The notes: generated by a model from the letters alone, not told the origin. DNA of 64,000 bases from Geojedonia sp051814705 (GCA_051814705.1 JBPWQW010000001.1:992001-1056000), one strand, 5' to 3'; shown: positions 27,893-37,581, numbered from the stretch's first letter. Made by a program: numbers and translations.

Positions 27893-29386
27893 CTAAACTT
27901 TGGAAACTATGGATTTAAGAAACACATAACCAAACCCTATAAAAAGCATTAAATGGAATGGAAACAATCCAAAATCACCGCCTTGGTCGCCTACTACAAA
28001 GGCACTATATAAACCAAAAGCAAAGTACAGTGTCAATAAACCTTCAAGAATCACGTTAGGGGATAATTTTTTGCGCAAATACTTGTTGCCTTTCCAAGAA
28101 TCTTTAAGGGAGCTGATATTAAATTTTGGAGTTCGTATAAATTCGCTGCGTTTGCCCATATGGCCTTCAATAACGGCAATTGAGTTGTGTAGTGAAAAGC
28201 CCATAGCTATAGAGAAAAACGTAAAAAACATAGCGATATAGCTAAAGAATTTTTTGTAGCCGCCACCATAAATCTGTTTGTACATAAACCAATAACAGAT
28301 AAAGAAAATAATGGTGCTCACCACAAAAAAGCTCATGAAATAAAAGTAAAAACGAAGGTGTGCGTATTCGTTTTTAATATATAACATAGGTATACTTAAA
28401 ACCGCAACAACAAAAATGCTCAAGAACATCGTACTGTTTAGTAAATGTAACAAGCCATGAACTTTAGTTTTAGTTGAAATATTATCGGATTTTAAAACTT
28501 TCCAAAGCATTTTTCTAAAGTTTTCGGCTCCACCTTTATTCCACCTAAATTGTTGAGATCTTGCAGCGCTGATGACTACAGGAAGTTCCGCAGGTGTTTC
28601 AACATCTTCGAGATATTTAAATTTCCAATTTTTAAGTTGGGCTCTATAGCTTAAATCCAAGTCTTCAGTTAAGGTATCGCCTTCCCAATTTCCAGCATCA
28701 AGGATGCAGGTTTTGCGCCAAACTCCAGCAGTTCCATTAAAGTTGATAAAATGTCCTCTACTATTTCTTCCAACCTGTTCAAGGGTAAAATGCGCATCCA
28801 GAGCAAAAGCCTGTATTTTTGTCAACACGGAATAGTTTCGGTTAAGATGACCCCAACGGGTTTGAACCACACCAATGTGCTCATCTTTAAAATAAGGAAT
28901 GGTGCGCTTTAGCCAGTTTTTCTTCGGAAGGAAATCGGCATCAAAAATAGCGATGTATTCACCTTTGGCAATCTTTAAACCTTCCTTAAGGGCACCTGCT
29001 TTAAAACCTTTTCTATCCGTTCTTCTAATATGTTGAATGTCTAATCCAGATTGTTTCAATTTTTGAATCTGTTCAAAAGTGGTTTGTACAGTTTCATCAG
29101 TTGAATCATCTAAAACTTGGATTTCCAGTTTGTCTTTTGGATAATCCATTTCTGCAATGTTGTCCAACAAACGTTCCATTACGTACATTTCATTGTACAC
29201 AGGAAGTTGTATTGTCACTAAAGGAACTTCTTCAGGATTAGAAAAATCGAACTGCTCACATTCTTTTTTAGAAGATTTTTTTGAGGATAAATAATTGTGA
29301 AGCAAGTTGAGTTGTGCCAAAGAATATAAAAATATTAGTACGATGGCAACGGTATAAACGATAATAATAAGCGATTCGAGAATCAT
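27893..29386 (-). CDS. Membrane-bound GT2 glycosyltransferase, cellulose synthase-like
   Basis: 497 residues. One N-terminal membrane helix, a GT2 domain (about 50-290) with LPVYNE, DDSTDET, FDADF (the DxD) and the processivity-type motif QQFRWNKGG, then four membrane helices. This is the CslA/BcsA-like architecture of processive or polyprenyl-linked synthases. It probably makes a beta-linked glycan or glycolipid at the inner membrane. One-base overlap with the upstream GT2 gene. Confidence 0.85.
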   Translation of the reverse strand: MILESLIIIVYTVAIVLIFLYSLAQLNLLHNYLSSKKSSKKECEQFDFSNPEEVPLVTIQLPVYNEMYVMERLLDNIAEMDYPKDKLEIQVLDDSTDETVQTTFEQIQKLKQSGLDIQHIRRTDRKGFKAGALKEGLKIAKGEYIAIFDADFLPKKNWLKRTIPYFKDEHIGVVQTRWGHLNRNYSVLTKIQAFALDAHFTLEQVGRNSRGHFINFNGTAGVWRKTCILDAGNWEGDTLTEDLDLSYRAQLKNWKFKYLEDVETPAELPVVISAARSQQFRWNKGGAENFRKMLWKVLKSDNISTKTKVHGLLHLLNSTMFLSIFVVAVLSIPMLYIKNEYAHLRFYFYFMSFFVVSTIIFFICYWFMYKQIYGGGYKKFFSYIAMFFTFFSIAMGFSLHNSIAVIEGHMGKRSEFIRTPKFNISSLKDSWKGNKYLRKKLSPNVILEGLLTLYFAFGLYSAFVVGDQGGDFGLFPFHLMLFIGFGYVFLKSIVSKV

Positions 29387-30075
29387 TATTTAAAACTGTA
29401 TTTAAAAATCCAACCAAGTATCTTAAAGCCTGCAAAGATAGTACCTTTTACGGTTCCTGATACTTTTGAGACCCCAATTCTTTTTTTATATTTAACGGGC
29501 ACCTCTATATACGTTAAATTTCGCTTAATGGACTTTAGTTGCATCTCTACCGTCCAACCATAAGTTTTATCGATCATGCCTAACGCGATCAGTTTCTGAT
29601 ATTTAATAGCTCTAAATGGACCAAGATCAGTAAAACGCCCATTAAATAATAGTTTCATTAAGGTTGTGGCAAGCCAATTGCCAAAAACTTGTTGTGGAGT
29701 CATAGAACCATCTTCACGAAGTCGTTTTACACGAGCGCCAACAACAAAATCAATATCATTCTGGATAATCGGGTTTACCAATATTGTCAATTCTTCAGGG
29801 TAATCGCTATAATCTCCATCCAAAAATACAACAATTTCGGGTTTAATACTTTGACTTGCTATATAATCCATTCCTTTTAGGCAGGCATAACCATATCCTC
29901 TACGGAGTTCTGTAAGCACAGTGGCACCAGCTTTTGATGCGCATAATTCAGTATCATCAGTTGAGTTGTTGTTGATTACAATGATTTCGTCGACGATTTT
30001 AGGAATATCACTAATGACTTTAGCTATTGAAGCTTCTTCATTATAAGCTGGAATGATGACTTTTATTAGTGGCAT
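29386..30075 (-). CDS. GT2 glycosyltransferase, dolichyl-phosphate mannose/glucose synthase-like
   Basis: 229 residues. The GT-A fold begins with VIIPAYNEEASIAKVI; DNNSTDDT-like (here NNNSTDDTELC) and FLDGDYSDYP carry the metal-binding acidic residues. Lacks membrane helices except a possible C-terminal amphipathic segment. It fits the transfer of a hexose from a nucleotide sugar to polyprenyl phosphate, making the donor for the downstream GT-C enzyme. Confidence 0.85.
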   Translation of the reverse strand: MPLIKVIIPAYNEEASIAKVISDIPKIVDEIIVINNNSTDDTELCASKAGATVLTELRRGYGYACLKGMDYIASQSIKPEIVVFLDGDYSDYPEELTILVNPIIQNDIDFVVGARVKRLREDGSMTPQQVFGNWLATTLMKLLFNGRFTDLGPFRAIKYQKLIALGMIDKTYGWTVEMQLKSIKRNLTYIEVPVKYKKRIGVSKVSGTVKGTIFAGFKILGWIFKYSFK

Positions 30076-30093
30076 TTAGTCTTGTTTTCGAAA

Positions 30094-31695
30094 TTATTTC
30101 TGATTCACCAAATGCATTAAATCGACATCATTTCCCAATAATATTTCATTAGGGTTGATACGCCCTTTTAAGTTATCGTTTTCTAATTTAAGCACACCTC
30201 TTGGGCATACGGCACTACAGATACCACAGCCAACGCAACTGCTGCGCACAATGTTTTCGCCTTTTTGGGCATAGGCTCTAACATCGATGCCCATTTCGCA
30301 ATAGGTTGAACAGTTTCCACAGGAAATGCACTGACCTCCGTTAGTGGTAATCCTAAATTTTGAAAACATACGTTGTTGAAACCCGAGTACAGCCGCCATA
30401 GGGCAACCAAATCGGCACCAAACTCGGTTGCCTAAAATGGGGTAAAATCCAGTACCTATAACTCCTGAAAAAATAGAACCAATGTAAAACCCATAAGCCG
30501 AACGTAAACTACTTGATTTGATTAAAAAGATTTCATCAGTAGACCCTGTGTAAAACATAATAAAAAGAGAGGTAATTACAATAAAGTAACCAATAGCACC
30601 GTAGTATGCATCTTTACCAAGCTCTTTTCTTTTAAACACCATCGTTACAGCGAAAACAAGGGTTAGCAGTAAACCTACACCAAAAAGAAAGGTACCTCGA
30701 TTTAACCAATACTTATTGGGGTCGTTGCCTAAATAGGTGTAAATTATGGCAACGGTCATGATTACAGAAAACACTAAAACGGTATGAATTAACCAGCGTT
30801 CCATTTTCCAGGCCGATAGTTTTTTGCTGCTTAGTTGCCTGAAGGAATCGCCAGCAGTTTCTGCTAAACCACCGCAGCCACAAACCCATGAGCAATACCA
30901 ACGTTTACCATACTTATAAGTAAGAAATGGAGATATAACAAAAATAGAAACAACACCAAATAGCAACATTAATAAGCCGAGTGAACCGGAAGACAGAAGC
31001 CCGTTAATTGACCAGCTATCAAATAAATAATAATTTAATGGCCACATGCTTTTTAAATCGTAATAGGGTAAATTATAGTCAGGACTAGAATTAAGACGGG
31101 ACATAAATTCTGGAATTAAAAAGGCAAATCCCAATTGAAAAAACATGACTGAACCTGTTCTTAACTGCTCATAGCGATTATGGCGATACTTCAACATAAA
31201 TTTATAACCAAAAACCAAAATGGCGACCGTATAAAGCGTTCCATAAACAAACCATTGACTAGCAGGTTGTCCACTCAAGACAAGACTTAAAGGATCAAAT
31301 AAAGCAATTAAACCCGTATTGGATTCACCAGACTTAGTCATGCCCAATACTTGAGGATAGAAATAAAGTACAATATAAAACAAAGTCAAAGTGATTCCAG
31401 TTATCCACCCTAAGGCACCTCTTGAGGATATGGATTTAAACCACACCCCATCGTTTTTTATACCCTTTGATTTGTTGAGGTACGCATCATTTGAGTAGAT
31501 AATTGTTCCAACAAAAATAGAAAGTATTGAAATGCTTAAAAACCATCCTTGGTTTGGAAAATTGGTATTTAAAAGGGCGAGCACAACAATAAATAGACCA
31601 ATAGTACCTAGACCGATTCCAATTTTTTGGATTAAGGATAAGTCTGGAGCATCTGGTTTTGCTAAAGACATGCTATGATTTAATTTGATGCTCAT
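30094..31695 (-). CDS. Polytopic membrane protein with 4Fe-4S ferredoxin domain (NapH/NosR-like)
   Basis: 533 residues with about 10-12 membrane helices. CSWVCGCGGLAE in the middle and CRFGCPMA near residue 440 are NapH/CcoG-type cysteine motifs. The C-terminal ferredoxin part has CISCGNCSTYC and CVGCGICSAVCP, enough for two 4Fe-4S clusters. It should pass electrons across or along the inner membrane. Its start overlaps the FAD oxidoreductase stop by 4 bases, so the two are likely one redox unit. The acceptor is unknown. Confidence 0.87.
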   Translation of the reverse strand: MSIKLNHSMSLAKPDAPDLSLIQKIGIGLGTIGLFIVVLALLNTNFPNQGWFLSISILSIFVGTIIYSNDAYLNKSKGIKNDGVWFKSISSRGALGWITGITLTLFYIVLYFYPQVLGMTKSGESNTGLIALFDPLSLVLSGQPASQWFVYGTLYTVAILVFGYKFMLKYRHNRYEQLRTGSVMFFQLGFAFLIPEFMSRLNSSPDYNLPYYDLKSMWPLNYYLFDSWSINGLLSSGSLGLLMLLFGVVSIFVISPFLTYKYGKRWYCSWVCGCGGLAETAGDSFRQLSSKKLSAWKMERWLIHTVLVFSVIMTVAIIYTYLGNDPNKYWLNRGTFLFGVGLLLTLVFAVTMVFKRKELGKDAYYGAIGYFIVITSLFIMFYTGSTDEIFLIKSSSLRSAYGFYIGSIFSGVIGTGFYPILGNRVWCRFGCPMAAVLGFQQRMFSKFRITTNGGQCISCGNCSTYCEMGIDVRAYAQKGENIVRSSCVGCGICSAVCPRGVLKLENDNLKGRINPNEILLGNDVDLMHLVNQK

Positions 31696-32993
31696 AAGAT
31701 TGTTTGTAATTGGTTTTTAAATGCATGTTGGATGTCTTTTTCGTAATGGCTATACAGTTCTGGATCGAAATTAGCTTCAGATAAATGCTCGATAACATAA
31801 TCCATCGTCTTTTTTTCGGTCAACCAACGGTCAAAAGTTTCATGCCTCATCCGAATTCCAAAGGTGTTGATTCCCAAAAATTGATTGGTAGTACTGTTGT
31901 ATTCTATAGTTATCGATTTGGTGTCATCGGCATGTTTCCAATGAAAATGCTCATGGTTTGGTTTTGGATTTGCAAACACCCACCCGTAAGTTTGATATTC
32001 AATATCAAAAAACTTTGCCGAGTTGAACCAATGTCCAGGCTTATATTCCATTTTGTTCCCGCAAATAGTTTGCGCGAGCACTTCTCCCATCATGCGTCCG
32101 GTATACCAAACCGCTTCAATAGGTCTGCGGTTCCCAATAGCTTCGTGTTGTTCGGCACAATCCCCTATGGCATAAACCGCTTCAATATTAGTTTCAAGAA
32201 AACGGTTCACCAAAACCCCTCTATGGGTTTCGATATTGGACGTTTTTACAATATCGATGTTAGGGGAAACACCTGCGGTCAACCCAACAAAGTTGCAAGG
32301 TATCTCTTCGCCAGTCTCTTCAATAATTACAGATTTAACATGCCCGTTTTCATCCGATTTGATTTCCTTTAAATTAGAAGATAAACGCAAATCGATATGA
32401 TGACTTTTTATATGTTTATTCAACATGTCGCTTTCACCTTTTGGCAATACAGCATTCCAAAAACTGTCCTCTCGAACCAAAAAAGTAACGGGAATATTTC
32501 GAGTATTTAACATTTCCGCCAGTTCAATTCCAATAAGCCCTCCACCAACAATCACTGCACGTTTACAAACTTTATTATTAGGCGCAAAGACTTCGAGATT
32601 GTCTAAATCTTGTTTACTGTAAAGTCCTTGAACCCCTTGAAGGTCTTGTCCTTTCCAACCAAATTTATTGGACTTGCTTCCGGTAGCAATAATGAGTTTG
32701 TCATACTTAAGTGTATCACCTTCTAAAAAATAAAGGGTTTTAGATTCCGTTTCAATACGACTTACAAATCCCTTTTTAAGTTCAATTCTGTTTTTTCCCC
32801 AAAACCAATTTTCGTAAGGTTGTATATGTTCAAATTTCATATGCCCCATATACACGTACATAAGTGCTGTTCGGGAAAAGAAATAATCGGTTTCAGCGGA
32901 AATAATAGTAATTTTTTTATCAGATAATTTTCTGATATGTCTGGCAGCCGTCACTCCAGAAATTCCGTTGCCAATTATAACAATGTGTTCCAT
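31692..32993 (-). CDS. Pyridine nucleotide-disulfide-type FAD oxidoreductase
   Basis: 433 residues. The FAD Rossmann motif IIGNGISGVTAARHI is at 5-19, the NAD(P)H motif IVGGGLIGIELAEM at about 147-160, and the C-terminal FAD motif VYAIGDCAE at about 273-281. This is the rubredoxin/ferredoxin reductase or NirB-like layout. It is first in the operon, overlapping the membrane ferredoxin, and probably feeds it electrons from NAD(P)H. No catalytic disulfide CxxxxC is seen. Confidence 0.88.
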   Translation of the reverse strand: MEHIVIIGNGISGVTAARHIRKLSDKKITIISAETDYFFSRTALMYVYMGHMKFEHIQPYENWFWGKNRIELKKGFVSRIETESKTLYFLEGDTLKYDKLIIATGSKSNKFGWKGQDLQGVQGLYSKQDLDNLEVFAPNNKVCKRAVIVGGGLIGIELAEMLNTRNIPVTFLVREDSFWNAVLPKGESDMLNKHIKSHHIDLRLSSNLKEIKSDENGHVKSVIIEETGEEIPCNFVGLTAGVSPNIDIVKTSNIETHRGVLVNRFLETNIEAVYAIGDCAEQHEAIGNRRPIEAVWYTGRMMGEVLAQTICGNKMEYKPGHWFNSAKFFDIEYQTYGWVFANPKPNHEHFHWKHADDTKSITIEYNSTTNQFLGINTFGIRMRHETFDRWLTEKKTMDYVIEHLSEANFDPELYSHYEKDIQHAFKNQLQTIL

Positions 32994-33087
32994 TAATTTG
33001 GTTTAGTTGTAGCTTTTGTCGAAGGAGTTATCAAAACCTTATGGTGCTACTTTCAATTTGCTTAAATTTAGACATTAAATTTTAGGT

Positions 33088-34095
33088 ATGAGAATAATTT
33101 TTGGGTTGGGCTTGTTTTTAATGATGTATTCCTGCGCTATGACTTCACCTAAACAAGAAAAAATAAACGGGGTAAGTTTTGTAGCGTCACGGGATTCTAT
33201 AAATAATAAACATATTGATCCTGTTTTAAAATTAAATGCCAATTATGCTGCCATAATGCCCTTTGGATTTATTAAGGATTTGCAACATCCTGAAGTGGTT
33301 TTTAATAGCGAACGACAATGGTTTGGCGAAACCAAAGCTGGTACGAAGCAGTATATTGAAGCCCTAAAAAAACAGCATATCAAAGCCATGATGAAACCCC
33401 AAATTTGGGTTTGGAGAGGTGAATTTACAGGTTTGATAAACATGAAAACAGAAGAAGAATGGCTGCAATTGGAGCACACCTATTCCAATTTTATTTTGGA
33501 ATATGCGCAAGTCGCTCAAGACACCCATACCGAGCTGTTTTGTATTGGCACCGAGTTGGAAGCCTTTGTTGCCAATCGACCAAAATATTGGAGTCATTTG
33601 ATTACCGAAATAAAAAAAATTTACAAAGGTAAATTAACCTACGCGGCTAATTGGAATGAATACACTAAAACACCATTTTGGGATCAATTGGATTATATTG
33701 GCATCGATGCTTATTTTCCTTTGAGTGATAAACCAACACCAACCCTTCAGGAATGTCGAGAGGGCTGGAACACCTATAAAACAGAAATTAAAGCTTACTC
33801 TGAGCAATTTAATAAGCCCATTTTATTTACTGAATTTGGCTATCGAAGTGTGGACCATACAGCTAAAGCACCTTGGAATTCAGATATAGAAATGGTTGAC
33901 GTAAATATGGATGCCCAACTCAATGCCACTTGTGCGCTTTTTGATGAGTTTTGGAAGGAAGATTGGTTTGCTGGTGGTTTTATTTGGAAATGGTTTCATA
34001 ACTATGAAGAATCAGGTGGAAAAAACGATAACCAATTTACGCCACAAAACAAACCTGTTGAGGAGATGATTAGAACATATTATGGGTCAAATTAA
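33088..34095 (+). CDS. GH113-like TIM-barrel glycoside hydrolase, lipoprotein
   Basis: 335 residues with a short lipoprotein signal (FLMMYSC). The TIM-barrel strands are recognisable: NYAAIMPF, KAMMKPQIW, FCIGTELEAF with E156 as likely acid/base, YIGIDAYFPL, and LFTEFGYRS with E249 as likely nucleophile. This pattern fits GH113 beta-mannanase-like enzymes. Divergent from the FAD oxidoreductase gene and convergent with the TIGR04283 gene. It may process the glycan made by the neighbouring transferases, or dietary mannan. Confidence 0.78.
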   Translation: MRIIFGLGLFLMMYSCAMTSPKQEKINGVSFVASRDSINNKHIDPVLKLNANYAAIMPFGFIKDLQHPEVVFNSERQWFGETKAGTKQYIEALKKQHIKAMMKPQIWVWRGEFTGLINMKTEEEWLQLEHTYSNFILEYAQVAQDTHTELFCIGTELEAFVANRPKYWSHLITEIKKIYKGKLTYAANWNEYTKTPFWDQLDYIGIDAYFPLSDKPTPTLQECREGWNTYKTEIKAYSEQFNKPILFTEFGYRSVDHTAKAPWNSDIEMVDVNMDAQLNATCALFDEFWKEDWFAGGFIWKWFHNYEESGGKNDNQFTPQNKPVEEMIRTYYGSN

Positions 34096-34103
34096 TGGTG
34101 TAA

Positions 34104-34802
34104 TTAACAAATATGTTTATTGTAATAAGCCAGTAATTCATCTGAAGAAGCACCAAACCATTTTTTCACATAAATAGCCCAAAAGTGGTATTGTAATTTC
34201 CAAACACCATTGGTCTCATAACGTCTTGCAGAAGTCGTTATCCATTCTTGAATGACTACAAATTGTTTTATAGCATATAATTTATTAATCAGATCATTGT
34301 CTTCATAAACTACAAAACGTTCATCATAACCTCCGATGGTATTAAAGAGGGCTTTAGTAATAAACTGACTTTGGTCGCCACCTCTGCTGGCTCTCCAACT
34401 AAATCGCGTGAGATACCCTGCCAACTTGAGCCACCAATGGGAGCTGTCAAATTTCATTTTAAAACATCCTGCCAAATGCCCTTTTTGAACTTCATGGATT
34501 ATCAGTCGATCATAATGTTTAGGAGGAAGGGAATCGGCATGTAAAAAATACAAAAGGGTTCCTGTAGCATGTTTTGCTCCAAAGTTCATTTGTTTGGCCC
34601 GCCCTTTTTCAGATTTTAAAAAAGTAGCTTCTTTAAATTGCCGTACAAACGATTCTGAACGATCCGTACTTCCGCCATCGACTACAATGATCTCCGAAAT
34701 ATTCTTTTGCGAAGAATTTTCGATAAGATGCTGAAGCAATTTGCCAATTGTAGCCTCTTCATTTAATATTGGAATGATAATGCTTAAGGTGAATTTCTCC
34801 AA
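34104..34802 (-). CDS. TIGR04283-type GT2 glycosyltransferase of arsenosugar clusters
   Basis: 232 residues. GT-A start LSIIIPILNEEATIGKLLQHL, then VDGGSTDRS, FLHADSLPP and WRASRGGDQSQFI, which match the TIGR04283 family that occurs with radical SAM ArsS and TIGR04282 genes. All of these are present within 7 kb. It probably attaches or modifies the sugar or aglycone of the arsenoribose. Promoter-distal gene of a minus-strand run. Confidence 0.88.
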   Translation of the reverse strand: MEKFTLSIIIPILNEEATIGKLLQHLIENSSQKNISEIIVVDGGSTDRSESFVRQFKEATFLKSEKGRAKQMNFGAKHATGTLLYFLHADSLPPKHYDRLIIHEVQKGHLAGCFKMKFDSSHWWLKLAGYLTRFSWRASRGGDQSQFITKALFNTIGGYDERFVVYEDNDLINKLYAIKQFVVIQEWITTSARRYETNGVWKLQYHFWAIYVKKWFGASSDELLAYYNKHIC

Positions 34803-34817
34803 AGGATAAATGACGGT

Positions 34818-35573
34818 TTAGTGTTGTTCATTTAAATTCCAGTCGTAATCCAAGTAATCTATGGATGCCTTTGGATTTATTTTTACTGAACTGTATGGGT
34901 TGATATAATCAATAAGGCTTCCATTATTGGTAAAGTCACTTTTATACCAATTAAAAATCATGGAGAGTTGTACCCTGTTCTCAGATAGTTTATTTTTTTT
35001 TTGGTCGCCGATAAAATCTCTGGCAGCTTTATCTAATAGAAACTCAACATTTTCAGATGTATAAGCTGTATTTAACAGTTTTGGACAGGATGCCGAAGCA
35101 CAATTGATGGCAAAATGTATTCGGGGTTCGTCCATTTTTCGAAGAATATTATGTTCAATGTCTGACAAAGAAAAATTGTCCTCACCTATTTTAATTCGAT
35201 CTTTGGCCCAAGGCCTACTAATGTCTTTAATACTTTTTGTTGGATAATTATCGATGATTAATTTAATGGTGTTGGCGTTATAAACATTAATAAAATAGGC
35301 TAATTTTTCTTGTTTGCTCCAATTTTTGGAAGGCACTTTAGTGGCTAAATAATTAATGTAGTTGTACAAAGTTTTGGCATCATTTTTAAAGCTTTTATAA
35401 TTGACATCTCCGTTATCCGCCACATATTTTTTTAATAGTTTATCCCAGCTACTGTGATCAATCACATTGTGCTCAGTTCCAAATGTATTAAGATCTTTTA
35501 TTGAAAACCCTTTTGCATCTAAGCAACTTGTAAAGGTTAAAGCTGTAATTAATAATAAAACTAATTTATTCAT
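34818..35573 (-). CDS. DUF547 domain lipoprotein
   Basis: 251 residues, lipobox LTFTSC (Cys17). The DUF547 core is clear: LAYFINVYNANTIKLIIDNYP, HNILRK, and HFAINCASASCPKLL with the conserved Cys pair. The fold is related to papain-like/transglutaminase proteins but the function is unknown. It overlaps the sterol desaturase gene by 8 bases. DUF547 genes recur in arsenosugar-type clusters as far as I recall. Confidence 0.87.
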   Translation of the reverse strand: MNKLVLLLITALTFTSCLDAKGFSIKDLNTFGTEHNVIDHSSWDKLLKKYVADNGDVNYKSFKNDAKTLYNYINYLATKVPSKNWSKQEKLAYFINVYNANTIKLIIDNYPTKSIKDISRPWAKDRIKIGEDNFSLSDIEHNILRKMDEPRIHFAINCASASCPKLLNTAYTSENVEFLLDKAARDFIGDQKKNKLSENRVQLSMIFNWYKSDFTNNGSLIDYINPYSSVKINPKASIDYLDYDWNLNEQH

Positions 35574-36357
35574 GATCCTTCTTTCTTTTTAATGGATAAA
35601 TTTCCTGTGTTAAAAAGTCTTCGGGGAAATCTTCATCGCCTTTAAAGCCAAGTTCAATATCTTTTCCGCTATGCGGAATATAACTTGTTTTGAACAGATA
35701 ATCCCAAATACTTAAGGTAAGTCCAAAATTCACGCCAAACCTAACATGCTCTGGCAATGCTTTTGCATGATGCCAAATATGCATCTTGGGGTTGTTGAAT
35801 ATGTATTTTAATTTACCATAATCCCAACCCAAATTGGCGTGGTTTAAATGACCAATGGCTAAGGTGAAAAAGTAAACAAAGGCGACATCCTTTGCATTGT
35901 AATTACCAATAATAGCCAAGGGTATATAAAGTATCGATTTATAAACGATTGGTTCCATCCAATGGTAGCGCAAATGTGCTGCAAAGCCCATTTCTTTTAC
36001 ACTGTGGTGCACCTTATGGAAGTTCCATAAAAAAGGAACATGGTGTAGTAACCTGTGGGTATTCCATTGGACAAAGTCTGAAACTATAAAAAATATGAAC
36101 AATCCTAATCCTTTAGGCAAGTTGTTGACATCAAAAAGTTGGAAACTGGAAATAGATAGCCCAATTTTTGCTAAAACATCATTAAAGAATGCGGCAGTGG
36201 TATTAGAAAGTGCAATTAAAATAATAAGATTCAGTAGAAAAAAATTAAAGAACATATAAAAAGTGTCCAACCAAAAGTCCTTTCTAAAAATAGACTGTTC
36301 TTTCCGCCACGGAAACGCAATTTCAAGAATCCAAACCAATAATGAAATGGCGATCAA
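35566..36357 (-). CDS. Sterol desaturase/fatty acid hydroxylase-family membrane protein; true start may be upstream
   Basis: 263 residues from TTG 36357; several membrane helices. The di-iron His clusters are complete: HRLLHH (first), HKVHHS (second) and HIWHHAKALPEH (third). The reading frame stays open and protein-like for 35 codons upstream (SGYWNYLKYELFKINHWDNY and so on) back to the phosphate transporter's stop at 36469, but this stretch has no ATG, GTG or TTG. ATC at 36460-36462 is where homologues would be expected to begin (MEKYID-like). Possible roles are hydroxylation or desaturation of a lipid. Confidence 0.82.
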   Translation of the reverse strand: MIAISLLVWILEIAFPWRKEQSIFRKDFWLDTFYMFFNFFLLNLIILIALSNTTAAFFNDVLAKIGLSISSFQLFDVNNLPKGLGLFIFFIVSDFVQWNTHRLLHHVPFLWNFHKVHHSVKEMGFAAHLRYHWMEPIVYKSILYIPLAIIGNYNAKDVAFVYFFTLAIGHLNHANLGWDYGKLKYIFNNPKMHIWHHAKALPEHVRFGVNFGLTLSIWDYLFKTSYIPHSGKDIELGFKGDEDFPEDFLTQEIYPLKRKKDHE

Positions 36358-36468
36358 CCCATAAAAATAGTTGTCCCAATGGTTGATCTTAAAAAGTTCA
36401 TACTTGAGGTAATTCCAATATCCCGAATAGGATCTGATGATAATGTCAATATATTTTTCGATAGCAGT

Positions 36469-37581
36469 TTAGGATAAAGTTTCTAATAATTTAAATAACA
36501 GGCCACTTATAATAGCGGCAACCGGCAAAGTCAGTAACCAAGATAATACTATTTTGCCAATCATTGTATAATCTGCTTTTTTTGTTGCGGCACCAATTCC
36601 AAAAATAGATCCAACTGAAACATGTGTGGTCGAAACTGGCAAACCGTGTAAACTGGCCGTTGTGACTAATAATCCAGTAACCAAATTCGCTGTAAATCCT
36701 TGACCAGAATTCATAGGTGTTATTTTTTTACTCATGGTTACTCCAACTTTTTTTGCATTAATCAATCCTCCAAGAGCCATAATAATAGCCATGATAAAAA
36801 TACTCCAATGAATTTCAATGGCGTTAATAATTAGCAATAGGCCAACTATTTTTGGAGTATCATTTAGGCCTCTAGCAAAACTTACAATACCCGAGCTTAA
36901 ATAGTGTAATTTATCTATTATTTGTTGAGATGAAATGCCCAATACTCTACCTGTATAAGATTCAACATCATGGTATTTACAGGTCGATAATTCTACGCTT
37001 GAAGTCATGTCAAGGGCCATATGAGTTTGATTAGATTGAAGGCCATCTGATTTTTCATAAACACAGATGCAGCTTGATTTTTTGATGCCAGATTTTATCC
37101 TAACGAACTTGAAAAATAAATAAACAAAGAGGCTTAAAACAGCAGCAATTAACGGACTTACAATTAATGGGTATAAAAATGAGCTCTCCAATTTTTCAAA
37201 ATTAAATTGAGAGCCAACTGCCATAAGGCCTGTGCCCAATAAGGCTCCAACCAAACTATGTGTTGTAGAAATTGGCATACCAATTTTGGTAGCAATAAAG
37301 ACCGTTAAGGCTGCTCCCAAGGCAATTGATATGGCAAAAGGAGGCATAGCGATAAGCTCATCGGGGACTAAACCCTTTCCAGAAAAATTCTTAACAAGTT
37401 GATTGGCTAAAAAAATAGAAGCAATAGATCCAGACAAGGTTGTTATAGTAGCCCATTTGATGGCTTTTTTGTAGCTCGTTGTTTTGCTTCCAAAAAGTGT
37501 GGCCACCCCCTTAAAGTTATCATTGGCTCCATTACTATAAGCCAAAAAACAAGCAGAAATAAATAGAATAATAAAAATCAT
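36469..37581 (-). CDS. Inorganic phosphate transporter, PiT family
   Basis: 370 residues with about 10 membrane helices. The duplicated signatures are SNGANDNFKGVATLFGSK at the N-terminus and FARGLNDTPKIVGLLL in the middle, with STTHSLVGALLG and VSTTHVSVGSIFG as paired repeats. It imports phosphate, and arsenate could enter by the same route. In an arsenosugar cluster it may supply or exclude arsenate. Its stop lies 6 bases from the putative ATC start of the desaturase in the same frame. Confidence 0.9.
   Translation of the reverse strand: MIFIILFISACFLAYSNGANDNFKGVATLFGSKTTSYKKAIKWATITTLSGSIASIFLANQLVKNFSGKGLVPDELIAMPPFAISIALGAALTVFIATKIGMPISTTHSLVGALLGTGLMAVGSQFNFEKLESSFLYPLIVSPLIAAVLSLFVYLFFKFVRIKSGIKKSSCICVYEKSDGLQSNQTHMALDMTSSVELSTCKYHDVESYTGRVLGISSQQIIDKLHYLSSGIVSFARGLNDTPKIVGLLLIINAIEIHWSIFIMAIIMALGGLINAKKVGVTMSKKITPMNSGQGFTANLVTGLLVTTASLHGLPVSTTHVSVGSIFGIGAATKKADYTMIGKIVLSWLLTLPVAAIISGLLFKLLETLS

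Noticed and set aside
31785..32372. Plus-strand ORF of 195 codons inside the FAD oxidoreductase
   Set aside because: Shadow frame opposite a complete flavoprotein; its translation shows no domain.
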